Assembly (NCBI GenBank): GCA_963777285.1
Contig: CAVZPR010000002.1
Span: 620,001-684,000, forward strand
DNA length: 64,000 nt
Direction: 5' to 3'
Source of the DNA: JAFARE01 sp963777285
GTDB taxonomy: Bacteria; Chloroflexota; Dormibacteria; Aeolococcales; Aeolococcaceae
The notes beneath the pieces are model-generated. The model had not been told where the DNA came from. It did no database searches and saw nothing but the letters and a program-made list of their open reading frames with translations. Below are positions 15,883-25,162 of the stretch, piece after piece. A program made the translations under genes and the position numbers. Position 1 is the first letter of the stretch. Each line of letters begins with the position of its first letter.

Positions 15883-17034
15883 ATGAGCCGCGCCTATGAT
15901 CGATTGATGGGCAGAACTCCGCCGTCCCGCAGCGACGGCCTTCGCAAGGCGGCCACCGCAGGGGCCTTCGCCGCCGGCGCGATCCTGTCGCTCCGCGCGT
16001 TCATCAAGCCCGATGCCAAGGCGGAGCGACGGCTCATCGACTGGGAGGTCGTGCGCGCCGTCGCGGTGCAGCGGTGCGGCGAACCGGCTCGGGGAGTCTC
16101 TGCGACACGACGCGAGCAGCTGAGCGAGCGTTATGCGGCGATGGCGGCAGAGCTCGCACCCTTTCTCGGCGAGGTGTGTGACCGCGTTCCCTTCGACGTT
16201 CCACGCTTCGCGGCACTCGACCGTCACGGCTGGATCGACGTCAACATCGCCATCGTGCAGCGGCTGCTCGAGCCGGTGGAGGCGCTGCGGGCCCAGATCC
16301 CTGAATCGGCGTTCACCGCGCTCGGGCGCCGTGCCATGGACCGCTACGTCGGCGAGCTGTTCGGGCTGATGTCGCGCCGGGTGCTCGGCCAGTACGACCC
16401 GGTGCTCAGCCTCGGTGCGGTCGACCCTGCGGCGACGGCAATGCTGTACCTCGTCGAACCCAACGTCGCAGTGGTGCAGCGCAAGGAACAACTCGGCGGC
16501 GACCACCTGCGACGCTGGCTGATCTTGCACGAGCTCACCCATGCATGGCAGTTCGGCCAGCACCCATGGCTGCGCGACTACATCGTCGCGCAGATGCAGG
16601 AGGTGCTCGCCAGCGGGTTGAGCGTCGAGAAGATGTCCGTGCTGCGCTCGCGCGACCTGCTGCAGCGCCTGCCCGACACGGTTCGCACGCAGCTGCGCGT
16701 CGTGAGCCGCGTGCAGGCCGTGATGAGCGTGCTCGAGGGGTACAGCAACTTCGTGATGCACCAGGCCGGCCGGCGCCACGTCGACGACGCCGACGAGCTG
16801 GAGGCGGCTCTGCACCACCGCCGTCAGGACCGCACGCTGCTGGAGCGGTTGGTCTTCACCATCACGGGGCTGGAGATGAAGATGCGGCAGTACGAGGTCG
16901 GTGAGCGCTTCTGCGACGCGATCGTGGACCGCGCGAACGTGGCCACCCTCAACCGTGTCTGGGATGGCGCCGCCTCCATGCCGACGATGGAGGAGCTGAA
17001 GCACCCGGAGCGCTGGCTGGCTCGCGTCGGTTGA
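15883..17034 (+). CDS. zinc-dependent metalloprotease-like (DUF2342, F420-associated type)
   Basis: A 383-residue zincin-like protein with the motif HELTHAWQF (HExxH) near residue 212, and distal acidic helices (VLEGYSNFVMHQAG). It matches the DUF2342 family, often called 'coenzyme F420 biosynthesis associated' proteins in Actinobacteria and relatives; proteolytic activity is inferred only. ATG at 15883 has GAGGAG upstream; an alternative ATG at 15907 lacks one. A hydrophobic, Ala-rich stretch (AATAGAFAAGAILSLRAF) may form a membrane anchor. The 3' end lies four bases before the AtuA gene, suggesting cotranscription. Confidence 0.8.
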   Translation: MSRAYDRLMGRTPPSRSDGLRKAATAGAFAAGAILSLRAFIKPDAKAERRLIDWEVVRAVAVQRCGEPARGVSATRREQLSERYAAMAAELAPFLGEVCDRVPFDVPRFAALDRHGWIDVNIAIVQRLLEPVEALRAQIPESAFTALGRRAMDRYVGELFGLMSRRVLGQYDPVLSLGAVDPAATAMLYLVEPNVAVVQRKEQLGGDHLRRWLILHELTHAWQFGQHPWLRDYIVAQMQEVLASGLSVEKMSVLRSRDLLQRLPDTVRTQLRVVSRVQAVMSVLEGYSNFVMHQAGRRHVDDADELEAALHHRRQDRTLLERLVFTITGLEMKMRQYEVGERFCDAIVDRANVATLNRVWDGAASMPTMEELKHPERWLARVG

Positions 17035-17038
17035 CGCC

Positions 17039-18415
17039 GTGACGCGATCCGTGCGCATCGGCGCCGGGCAGGGGTTCTACGGCGACAGCCCCGCCGGCGC
17101 GCTCGACATGGCGCGCAACGGTGACGTTTCCTACATTTGCTTCGACGCACTGGCCGAGCTCACCATGGCGATTCTGCAGAAGGATCGGATGCGCAACCCC
17201 GAAGGCGGGTACACGCGCGACCTTCCGGCGTTCATGCGCGTGCTCCTCCCCATCGCTCGCGAGCGGGGCACGCGCCTCATCAGCAATGCAGGCGGCATGA
17301 ACCCGCACGGCGCCGCCGCATCGGTGCGCAGCGTCGCCCGCGATCTGGGCATGGATGACTTCAACATCGGCGTGGTCACCGGCGACGACGTCACCGGCCG
17401 CATCGACGATCTCATCGCTGCCGGCTCCCCGCTGCAGCACCTCGATACCGGCGCATCCATCGACGGCATCCGCGATCGCATCGCCTTCGCCGTCGCGTAC
17501 CTCGGCGCACGCCCCATCGTCGACGCCCTGCAGCGCGGCGCCGACGTCGTCATCACGGGACGCGTGGCCGACGCGTCACTCTTCCTCGCGCCCATGGTGC
17601 ACGAGCTCGCGTGGTCATGGGATGACTGGGACCGGCTCGCCGCCGGCGTGGTGCTCGGACACCTGATGGAGTGCAGCGGTCAGGCAACCGGCGGCAATTT
17701 CAGCGGCGACTGGTGGAACGTCTCCGACCTCGATCGCGTCGGTTACCCGCTGTGCGAGGTGCGCGAGGACGGCACCGCACTGCTGACCAAGCCTCGCGGC
17801 AGTGGCGGCCGCGTCAGCGTCGACACCGTGAAAGAGCAACTGCTGTACGAGGTGCTCGATCCGCGCAGCTACATGAATCCCGACGTCATCGCCGACTTCA
17901 CGTCGGTGCGGCTTCGCGACCTCGCCCCGGACGTCGTCGAGGTCAGCGGCGTTCGCGGCGCGCCGCGACCGCAAACGCTCAAGGTCATCGCCGGCTACCT
18001 CGACGGCTGGATGGGCACCGCGATGATCGGCTACTCGTGGCCGGACGCCGCAGCCAAGGCACGGCACGCAGCCACCATGATCGAGAAGCTCGCCGCGCGC
18101 GCCGGACTCGAGCCACTGGAAACGCTCACGGAGGTCATCGGCGTCGACGCGCTCCACGGTCCCGCGGCACCCCCGGACAGCGACGTCAACGAGGTCATGG
18201 TGCGTGTCGCCGCCCGCTTCGCGAGCGAGGAGGAAGCGGCTCGATTCCCGCGTGTGGCCATGCCGCTCGCGCTCAACGGCCCACCCTTCATCGGCGGCTC
18301 GGGGAGCCCTGGCGGGCCGCGCGCGCTCCTTGGCGTGTGGCCCTCGCTGGTGGATCGCACGCTGGTGGAACCGTCGATCGAGGTGCAGGTGAGCCCAACC
18401 GGAGACGCGCCGTGA
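17039..18415 (+). CDS. acyclic terpene utilisation AtuA family (DUF1446)
   Basis: A 458-residue AtuA/DUF1446 protein starting at GTG. Family signatures are RIGAGQGFYGDSPAGAL at the N-terminus, LISNAGGMNPHG, VVITGRVADASLFLAPM and HLMECSGQATGGN. Family members are found in terpene (citronellol/geraniol) degradation clusters and are thought to be cofactor-free hydro-lyases or similar; the substrate is unknown. No atuB-F-type genes lie nearby, so a role in terpene metabolism is not supported by context. GTGA overlap links it to the small AtuA-like gene that follows. Confidence 0.9.
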   Translation: MTRSVRIGAGQGFYGDSPAGALDMARNGDVSYICFDALAELTMAILQKDRMRNPEGGYTRDLPAFMRVLLPIARERGTRLISNAGGMNPHGAAASVRSVARDLGMDDFNIGVVTGDDVTGRIDDLIAAGSPLQHLDTGASIDGIRDRIAFAVAYLGARPIVDALQRGADVVITGRVADASLFLAPMVHELAWSWDDWDRLAAGVVLGHLMECSGQATGGNFSGDWWNVSDLDRVGYPLCEVREDGTALLTKPRGSGGRVSVDTVKEQLLYEVLDPRSYMNPDVIADFTSVRLRDLAPDVVEVSGVRGAPRPQTLKVIAGYLDGWMGTAMIGYSWPDAAAKARHAATMIEKLAARAGLEPLETLTEVIGVDALHGPAAPPDSDVNEVMVRVAARFASEEEAARFPRVAMPLALNGPPFIGGSGSPGGPRALLGVWPSLVDRTLVEPSIEVQVSPTGDAP

Positions 18416-18786
18416 CCAGTGTGCGCCTCGCCGACATCGCCCAGGCTCGAAGCGGCGACAAGGCCGACCTGGCCAACGTGGCGCTCTTCGCGCCAGGCGA
18501 CGCGCTCTACAACGCCTTCGTGCATGAGGTGACAGCCGAGCGCGTCAAGGAACTCTTCGGCCGCTTCGTCAAGGGGCGCGTCGACCGCTACGAGGTGCCC
18601 AACGTGCGCGCGCTCAACTTCGTGCTCCACGAGGCGCTCGACGGCGGCGCGGCGCGCTCGCTGCGCAGCGACCCCCTGGGTAAGTCGTACGGATCGCTGC
18701 TGCTGCGCATGGAGATCGACGTCGCCGACGCGGACCTTGCGACGCTACCGCCGCGGCAGAAACCTCAGTTCGACGGCGGCGGGTAG
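18412..18786 (+). CDS. AtuA C-terminal-like small protein
   Basis: A 124-residue protein: VRLADIAQARSGDKADLAN, RYEVPNVRALNFVLHEALDG and SLRSDPLGKSYGSLLLRMEI. It corresponds to the small ferredoxin-fold domain that is fused to the C-terminus of AtuA in many genomes, here encoded as a separate gene. GTG start overlaps the AtuA stop by four bases (GTGA). The two proteins probably form one enzyme. It converges with the lipase gene, overlapping it by 22 bases. Confidence 0.85.
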   Translation: MTSVRLADIAQARSGDKADLANVALFAPGDALYNAFVHEVTAERVKELFGRFVKGRVDRYEVPNVRALNFVLHEALDGGAARSLRSDPLGKSYGSLLLRMEIDVADADLATLPPRQKPQFDGGG

Positions 18787-19736
18787 AGCGCGCCGTAGCC
18801 GGCGATCACCGGCACGCACGGCACGGGCCGCGCGTGCACCGGGTCGAGCGCGTTGAGCATGTCCTGCGCGGCCGTGGGGTCGTACGCCACCGTCGCGTGA
18901 TCCGTCAGGTCCTGAGAGCACTGGTCCTGCAACACGAGGTTGGTCACGTTGCGGGCCGCGACGTACCCACTGGTGTACGGCAGGACCAGCTCGTCGTAGC
19001 GCGTCATGATGTCGGTGTAGGTGACGCCGGGGAGCGCGAACCCGCGCGAGTTGAGCTTCTGCATGAAGGGTGAACCCGTGAGGAACTCGGGGCACGACCC
19101 GCAGCTCTGGTCGAAGAAGCTCTGCGACAGCTGCCCGTACCCCGGGACGAGCTCGTACGCCAGCTGCTGCAGCGTCGCGGCACCGTAGAACTCGGTGCCG
19201 TGCCAGATCGGCGTCAGCATCACGTAGCGGTCGACATAGCGTGCACCGCCGAGGAACTCCATCCAGTAGCGCGGCATGACGGTGCCTTCGGAATGCCCCA
19301 CGAGGTCCACCTTGCTGCTTCCGGTCGCCGCGAGCACACGCTGCACGAACGCACCCAGCTGCGTCGCTGTCTGCTCCATCGGCGGCAGTCCGCCGACGTA
19401 GGGATTGCCATTCTCGGTGCCGTACGTCAGCGCGAAGACGCAGTAGCCGTTGTTCGCCAGCAGCGGCGCGATGGTCGCCCAGTTGTCCTGCGTCGTGGCG
19501 ACCAGCCCGTGCACCAGGACCACCGGTCGCGGATGCGCTCGCGACGGCTTGCACGACCAGTCGTTCGCGCCCGGCGGCGAGCCGGTCGGATCGGTGGCGT
19601 TGGCCTGCACGCCATCGCTGAAGTGGTACGTCACCGGGTACGACGTTCCCGTCGCGGCGGCCAAGCCGCCGGCGCTCAGCATGAACATCACGGCGGCAAC
19701 AGCCGTGGCAACCCAGCCCCGCGCAGCGCGCCGCAT
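18765..19736 (-). CDS. secreted lipase, alpha/beta hydrolase
   Basis: A 323-residue exported lipase. Signal peptide at residues 1-27 (VATAVAAVMFMLSAGGLAAA). Catalytic Ser in GHSEG (the GxSxG nucleophile elbow), oxyanion region VVLVHGLVATTQDNW and C-terminal His in LTDHATVAYDP. The arrangement matches the triacylglycerol lipase group of Streptomyces/Propionibacterium type (LipE/LipA-like). Six cysteines suggest disulfide bonds. The start overlaps the upstream stop as TGATG, so it is translationally coupled to the DUF6982-like gene. Confidence 0.85.
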   Translation of the reverse strand: MRRAARGWVATAVAAVMFMLSAGGLAAATGTSYPVTYHFSDGVQANATDPTGSPPGANDWSCKPSRAHPRPVVLVHGLVATTQDNWATIAPLLANNGYCVFALTYGTENGNPYVGGLPPMEQTATQLGAFVQRVLAATGSSKVDLVGHSEGTVMPRYWMEFLGGARYVDRYVMLTPIWHGTEFYGAATLQQLAYELVPGYGQLSQSFFDQSCGSCPEFLTGSPFMQKLNSRGFALPGVTYTDIMTRYDELVLPYTSGYVAARNVTNLVLQDQCSQDLTDHATVAYDPTAAQDMLNALDPVHARPVPCVPVIAGYGALYPPPSN

Positions 19737-20329
19737 CAGATTCTGTCCAGCACCTCACGGCGCCGGCGCTCGAACTCCGCGACCCCGATCTTGCCGCGGG
19801 TGCGAAGCCCGGACAGCGCGCGGATCTCGCCCAGCAGGTCGAGCAGCGGCGGGTCGGCGCGCGCCAGGGTCCAGCTCCCGGTCTCGCGCGTGAACACCGG
19901 CGCGCGCCCGTCCCACGCTTTGATGAAGAAGATCGCTTTCACCGCGCTGTACGGGATCGCGAATGTCTCGACCTCGTCGAGCGCGGGGCTGACCAGCTGC
20001 AGCGTCATGGCGTGGGTGTGGCGCACCGGGTCGGTGACCAGATACCCCTTGAGCACATCCCCGTCCCAGAAGCGGATCGCCGCCTTGCGCAGCCGGGTCT
20101 CGTCCGGCTCCGGGTTGAACTCGGCGCGCGCGATGACGATCGTCTTCACCGCCGTGAGCGGGATCAGCACCGCGCGGTTGTTTGACGCCGTCTCCGCCGG
20201 GACGATCTGGAAGTCAGGGCGGTCGAGGTCGAGCACGGGGACGCGGCCTTCGACGATCTCATCGTCCCGGAACCGGATCACGACCGGCGGAACCTCGCTG
20301 GTGCGCTCCCCTCCCGGCTGGGCACTCAT
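19736..20329 (-). CDS. DUF6982-like protein with SHOCT-like C-terminus
   Basis: A 197-residue protein with two beta-rich repeats of a similar type: VVIRFRDDEIVEGRVP ... FQIVPAETASNNRAVLIPLTAV and AAIRFWDGDVLKGYLV ... MTLQLVSP ... ETFAIPYSAVKAIFF. The last 27 residues (ALSGLRTRGKIGVAEFERRR) are a SHOCT-like short helical domain. Similar paired 'R-F-x-D-G' modules are listed as DUF6982. Function unknown. Start chosen at ATG 20329 because the longer frame would add an arginine-rich, non-conserved N-terminus. Confidence 0.6.
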   Translation of the reverse strand: MSAQPGGERTSEVPPVVIRFRDDEIVEGRVPVLDLDRPDFQIVPAETASNNRAVLIPLTAVKTIVIARAEFNPEPDETRLRKAAIRFWDGDVLKGYLVTDPVRHTHAMTLQLVSPALDEVETFAIPYSAVKAIFFIKAWDGRAPVFTRETGSWTLARADPPLLDLLGEIRALSGLRTRGKIGVAEFERRRREVLDRI

Positions 20330-20496
20330 CCCGCCGCTTCCTTCTGCTGATCGTTCCTGAAACCGGCCCGGCCCTGCGCGATGGCCGTTCCGGGCTGTCA
20401 TCCACAAAGACGACCAACCGCCACGAATCCTTGCGACCCTGGGTGCGCCACCGACGAATCGAGGCATTCGCATCGCTCGCATCACTTGTCCCGCGC

Positions 20497-20505
20497 TGCT
20501 ATACT
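20497..20505 (+). promoter_or_regulatory. extended -10 promoter of the ECF sigma gene
   Basis: TGC-TATACT (TGn extended -10) lies about 75 bases before the sigma gene. No good -35 is seen, as expected for an extended -10 promoter. A very similar TGC-TATGCT lies upstream of pckA. Confidence 0.4.
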
Positions 20506-20579
20506 CGCCACCGGGACGGCGCCGGTGCCTCGAGGCGCCGCGGAGAGAGGGGTTAGAGGGCCTGGCCACGACCGAGCGC

Positions 20580-21368
20580 TTGCCACAGTCCGACAGCCGT
20601 GCCGGAGTCGACGACGTCTCGCTGATCGCTGCCTACCTGGACGGCGACGCAGGGGCGTTCGACACCCTCTTCAGCCGCTACCACGGCCGCGTGCGCGCCG
20701 TATGCCTCCGCTACGTCGGCGACCACGCCATCGCCGAAGACCTTGTGCAGGAGACCTTCTACAACGTGATCCGCGCTCTGTCGCGGGTCGGCGAGGGCTT
20801 CAACTTCGGCGCCTGGGTGCACCGCATCGCGGTGAACATCTGCCAGGACGAGCTGCGCCGGCGCAGCCGCCGCGCCGCCCACGTGGAGCCGTCCGGGGAT
20901 CCAGAGGAGCAGATGCTCAAGCTGGCCGACCGGGACCGCAACGGCAACCCGCAGGACGCGCTCGAGATCACGTACCTGCGCCATCTGGTGTGGGAGGTCG
21001 CCAAGAAGCTGCCGGAGCGGCAGCGGATGGTGCTGACGCTTCGCGAGCTCCAAGGCATGTCGTACGCCTCGATCGCGCACGTGATGAGCATCAGCGACTC
21101 CGCGGTCGAGACGCTGCTGCACCGGGCGCGGCGGCGCTTCAAGGAGGAATACCTGCTCATCGAGAGCCCCACCGAGGAGCGCGGCCCGTGCGCCGTCGTC
21201 GCCGACCTGTTCATGAGCGTCGGCCGCGACAAGATGAGCACGGCGCAGCGCCGCTTCGTCATCGACCACGTCGCCTCATGCGAATGGTGCGAGGAGCAGT
21301 TCCTCCCGGCCATGGGCCGCGACCTGACGGGGCGGGCGGCGCTGCCGGTGACTGGCACGGGAAGCTGA
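20580..21368 (+). CDS. ECF-family RNA polymerase sigma factor with zinc-finger-like tail
   Basis: A 262-residue ECF sigma factor. Region 2 is seen at LFSRYHGRVRAVCLRYVGDH and AEDLVQETFYNVIR; region 4 at LPERQRMVLTLRELQGMSYASI with SDSAVETLLHRARRRFKE. The C-terminal 50 residues carry a possible metal site (RRFVIDHVASCEWCEEQF: His-x3-Cys-x2-Cys), like the zf-HC2 anti-sigma finger, here fused to the sigma factor. The start is uncertain: TTG at 20580 is in the conserved part, and an in-frame CTG at 20565 has a better ribosome site. It is followed by glycerate kinase with a stop/start overlap. Confidence 0.85.
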   Translation: MPQSDSRAGVDDVSLIAAYLDGDAGAFDTLFSRYHGRVRAVCLRYVGDHAIAEDLVQETFYNVIRALSRVGEGFNFGAWVHRIAVNICQDELRRRSRRAAHVEPSGDPEEQMLKLADRDRNGNPQDALEITYLRHLVWEVAKKLPERQRMVLTLRELQGMSYASIAHVMSISDSAVETLLHRARRRFKEEYLLIESPTEERGPCAVVADLFMSVGRDKMSTAQRRFVIDHVASCEWCEEQFLPAMGRDLTGRAALPVTGTGS

Positions 21369-22498
21369 GCCGCCGCAGGGTCGTCTGCGCCCCCAACGCG
21401 TTCAAGGGGACGCTGACCGCCGCCGCCGCCGCGGCGGCGATGGCAGCCGGGGTGAGCGACGCCGGCGCCGAGCCGGTCGAGGTACCCGTCGCCGACGGCG
21501 GCGACGGCACGCTGGACGTGCTGCTGGAGACGGCGCCCGGAGACACCCGGATCACGCAGCACACCGTCACGGGTCCGCTGGGCCAGCCGCTGACCGCACG
21601 CCTGGGCTGGCTCTCCCTCACCACCGCGGTCGTGGAGCTTGCGGAGGCCGCGGGGCTGCGGCGCCTGCCGCCGGCCGGCCTCGACCCGCTGCACGCGACG
21701 TCGCGCGGCGCCGGCGAGCTCATCGCCGCTGCGATCGACGGAGGTGCGCGGCGGGTGGTCGTCGGCGTCGGCGGCAGCGCGTGCAGCGACGGGGGCGCCG
21801 GCCTGCTGCAGGCGCTCGGCGCGCGGTTGTGCGACGCAGGCGGCGCGCCCATCGCACCCGGAGGCGCCGGGCTGAAAGCGCTGGCGACGATCGATCTGAC
21901 GCCGGTGGCGACGACGCTGCGCGGCGCCGCCGTCGAGGTCAGCGTCGACGTCCGCAACCCGCTCCTCGGCGTGGACGGAGCAGCGCGGGTGTTCGCACCG
22001 CAGAAGGGCGCCTCGCCCGACGACGTCGCGGTGCTGGAGGACGGGCTGAGGCGGCTCGCCGCAGTGGCCGAGCGCGATGCCGGCGCGACGGGCCTCGCGG
22101 ACCTGACCGGCGCCGGCGCCGCCGGAGGCTGCGGCTACGGGCTGGCGCTCATCGGGGCGGCGCTGCTGCCGGGTGCTGCGCTGGTGTGCGACCTCGCCGG
22201 CCTGGACGCCGCCCTTGCGGGCTCCGCCCTCGTCCTCACCGGCGAGGGCCGCCTCGACGCCCAGACCGCGTTCGGCAAGGCCCCGGCGGAGGTGGCCGAA
22301 CGGGCACGCCGCGCCGGAGTGCCGTGCGCGGCGATCGCGGGCCAGGTCGGCCCCGACCCGCCGGCGGCGCTGTTCGAACGCGTGCTGACGCTGGACGCCC
22401 TCGCCGGCCCGGAAGCTGCCCGTGGGCAGGCCGCCGCGCTGCTGCGTCAGGCGGCGCGCCTCCTGGTGGCGGAGCTCGTGCCGCCGCGAGATCAGTAG
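21365..22498 (+). CDS. glycerate 2-kinase (GlxK/GarK family)
   Basis: A 377-residue glycerate kinase, which phosphorylates D-glycerate with ATP. Family motifs: the N-terminal VVCAPNAFKGTLTA, PVADGGDGTLD, GVGGSACSDGGAG and LVLTGEGRLDAQTA. No ATG, GTG or TTG stands before the conserved N-terminus; the only candidate is CTG at 21365, whose last two bases form the TGA of the sigma gene. The pair is therefore probably translationally coupled. It converges with ilvE, overlapping it by seven bases. Confidence 0.82.
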   Translation: MSRRRVVCAPNAFKGTLTAAAAAAAMAAGVSDAGAEPVEVPVADGGDGTLDVLLETAPGDTRITQHTVTGPLGQPLTARLGWLSLTTAVVELAEAAGLRRLPPAGLDPLHATSRGAGELIAAAIDGGARRVVVGVGGSACSDGGAGLLQALGARLCDAGGAPIAPGGAGLKALATIDLTPVATTLRGAAVEVSVDVRNPLLGVDGAARVFAPQKGASPDDVAVLEDGLRRLAAVAERDAGATGLADLTGAGAAGGCGYGLALIGAALLPGAALVCDLAGLDAALAGSALVLTGEGRLDAQTAFGKAPAEVAERARRAGVPCAAIAGQVGPDPPAALFERVLTLDALAGPEAARGQAAALLRQAARLLVAELVPPRDQ

Positions 22499-23448
22499 AC
22501 CGGCGTCAGCCAGTCTGCGTACTTGGGATCGCGCCCCGTGACCACGCCCACGTACACGTCCTGAACGCGCAGCGTGAGGGGGCCGGGCTCGCCGTCGCCG
22601 ATGACCCGGCGGTCGATCTCGATCACCGGCGCGACCTGCGCCCCGGTGCCGACGAAGAACACCTCGTCCGCGGCGTACAGCTCGGAGCGGTCGATCGAAC
22701 GCTCCTGCACCTCGAGACCCAGCTCCTCGCGCACCAGATGAATGGTGCCGGAACGCGTGATGCCCTCGAGGATGTTGTCCGACGGCGGCGGCGTGATGAT
22801 CGTGCCCTTGCGCACTATGAAGATGTTCTCCGCGCTGCCCTCGCTGACGTGTCCGTCGTAGGTAAGCAGGATCGCCTCATCGAATCCTGCCTGCAGCGCC
22901 TCGCTCTTGGCCAGCGCCGAGTTGACGTAGAGGCCGGTGCACTTGGTGCGCACCGGTGCCATGGTGTCGTCGATGCGCCGCCACGACGAGACCAGACAGC
23001 GGATGCCGCTCGTGCCCACGTACGGTCCCATGGGGGTGGTCACGATGCCAAAGCTGTCCGGAACGTCGTGCAGCTTGACCCCGATGATCTCCGCGGACTT
23101 GAAGCAGATGGGACGGATGTAGGAGTCCTCGCGCCACTGGTTGCGGCGCAGCAGGTCGTTGGTGATGGCGCAGAGCTCGGAGATGCTCCAGGGGATCGAC
23201 ATCTGCAGGGAGCGCGCGTTGCGGTGCATGCGCTCGTAGTGCTCCGGCATGCGCAGCACGTACAGCTGCTCCCGCGCCTCGTTCCAGTACGCGCGGATGC
23301 CCTCGAAGATGCCGGTCCCGTAGTTGAGGCCGTGGGTGAGCAGCCCCACCTTTGCCTCGTCGTAGTGCACGACCTTCCCGTTGAAGAAGACCCAGGAACG
23401 GTCCCGGGCTACGTCGACATCACTCGCCGCGGGCGCTGTCTGGGCCAT
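22492..23448 (-). CDS. ilvE: branched-chain amino acid aminotransferase
   Basis: A 318-residue fold-type IV PLP enzyme that interconverts branched-chain amino acids and their 2-oxo acids. Motifs: WVFFNGKVVHYDEAKVGLLTHGLNYGTGIFEGIRAY, the PLP lysine in RTKCTGLYVNSALAKSEALQ, EGSAENIFIV and EGITRS. The start at ATG 23448 gives the usual length. The N-terminal start follows no strong Shine-Dalgarno. The upstream region is shared with the divergent pckA promoter. It is the last gene before a convergent overlap with glycerate kinase. Confidence 0.93.
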   Translation of the reverse strand: MAQTAPAASDVDVARDRSWVFFNGKVVHYDEAKVGLLTHGLNYGTGIFEGIRAYWNEAREQLYVLRMPEHYERMHRNARSLQMSIPWSISELCAITNDLLRRNQWREDSYIRPICFKSAEIIGVKLHDVPDSFGIVTTPMGPYVGTSGIRCLVSSWRRIDDTMAPVRTKCTGLYVNSALAKSEALQAGFDEAILLTYDGHVSEGSAENIFIVRKGTIITPPPSDNILEGITRSGTIHLVREELGLEVQERSIDRSELYAADEVFFVGTGAQVAPVIEIDRRVIGDGEPGPLTLRVQDVYVGVVTGRDPKYADWLTPVY

Positions 23449-23596
23449 ACGGCAGAAAGCGTACAACGTGGATCGACCGCAACGGGCATTCGCTCTATTT
23501 CGTGCCGCTTTGCTATGCTCGGCCACGATCAACGACCTGGCCACCACTCGTGCGATGGGCGCTGGAGGTTTGGGCGGCCAGGGAGCCGGAGGAACC

Positions 23597-25157
23597 ATGA
23601 CTGACGTTGTGAGGACCCGTCCCGGCGCGCTGCCGCCTGCGCGGGCGACCCGCTGGAACCCCTCGCCCGGAGAGCTGCGTGAGCTGACCTCGCGCATGCC
23701 CAACGCAAAGCACACCGCCTTCGACAACTACAACGTGCAGACCAGGGTGGTGTCGCGCAGCAAGGGCAGCACCTACATCGTCAGCGACCATCCCGAGAAG
23801 CATTCCGACCAGAGCATCACGCGGGCCGACGCGGAGCGCATCGCACAGCAGCAGGACGAGTACATCGCAGGTCAGGAGATGCTCGTCATCGACGGGTACA
23901 TCGGCAACGACGAAGAATTCCGCGTCCCGACCCGGCTGTACATCGAAGCGGCCAACGCCAACATCGCCGGCATGCAGCGCTGGCTGTACTTCGACGCCCA
24001 GCACCCGGGACCGGACTTCGAGCCGCGCCTCACGGTGATCTACACGCCCAACCTGAAGGCGCCGGGATACCCGGAGGACCGCGTGATCAGCGTCGACCTG
24101 GACGCGGGTGTCACGCGCGTGCTCAACAGCGACTACTTCGGCGAGTCGAAGAAGGGCGGCCTGCGCATGTGGAACAAGCTCACCTACGACCGCGGCGGGC
24201 TCTCGCTGCACGCGGGCTGCAAGGTCGTGCCCACGGCGCGAGGTGAGCAGGCGATGCTCATCATCGGCCTGTCGGGCACCGGCAAGACGACCACGACGTT
24301 CACCCGGCAGAACGACAGCAAACCGGTGCAGGACGACTTCGTCGCGCTCTATCCCGGAGGCCGCGTGGTGGCCACGGAGAACGGGTGCTTCGCCAAGACG
24401 TTCGCCCTGGACCCGAAATTCGAGCCCACCATCCACGGCGCCGTCTGCCGCCCGGAGGCGTACCTGGAGAACGTGTCGCAGAACGAACAGGGAGTCGTCG
24501 ACTTCTTCGACACCTCGTACACCCCCAACGGCCGCGCCGTGTTCCGCATGGACGCGCTCGGCTGGCACAAGGACGCGCGCGAGGTCAAGGCGGTGCAGCA
24601 CCTGCTGATCCTCAACCGCAACGAGAACATCATCCCCGCCGTGGCGAGGCTGAGCCGCGAACAGGCGGCGCTCTACTTCATGCTCGGCGAGACCCAGGGC
24701 ACGTCCGCCGGCGGCAAGGACGAGGAGGGCAAGTTCCTGCGCGTCCCGGGCACGAATCCGTTCTTCCCGCTGCGCCACGAGCAGCAGGGCAACCGCTTCC
24801 TCGAGCTGATGGACTCGTGCGACTTCGACGTCTATCTGCTCAACACGGGGCGCGTCGGCGGCCCCGAGGCCGACGAGCGCAGCAAGAAGGTGACGATCCC
24901 CTACTCCAGCGCCGTGGTGAAGGCGATCGCCGAAGGCACGATCACCTGGGAGATGGACCCCGACTTCGGCTACCAGGTCGCGGCGCGGGCTTCCCGGTGT
25001 GGACGACGCCGAGATCCTGCAGCCGCGCCGGCTGTACGAGAGGACGGGCCGCTCCGACGAGTACGCGCGGATCGTCGAACGGCTGAAGAAGGAGCGCGCC
25101 GAGTACCTGGCGAAGTTCCCGGAACTCGAGCCGGAGATCGTCCGGGCCGTCGCCTAG
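23597..25157 (+). CDS. pckA: phosphoenolpyruvate carboxykinase (ATP), broken by a frameshift
   Basis: PEPCK (ATP type), which makes phosphoenolpyruvate from oxaloacetate. The kinase loop GLSGTGKTTT, the RMDALGWHKD segment and LNTGRVGG are clear. The 5' frame ends by reading FGYQVAARASRCG, while the normal family C-terminus (PGVDDAEILQPRRLYERTGR) continues in the +1 frame to the stop at 25157. Removing one G from the GGG run at 24987-24989 gives VAARLPGVDDAE and restores a full-length gene (about 519 residues). ATG at 23597 has GGAGG upstream. An isolated single-base break in otherwise conserved sequence suggests a sequencing error. Confidence 0.9.
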
Positions 25158-25162
25158 CCGGC

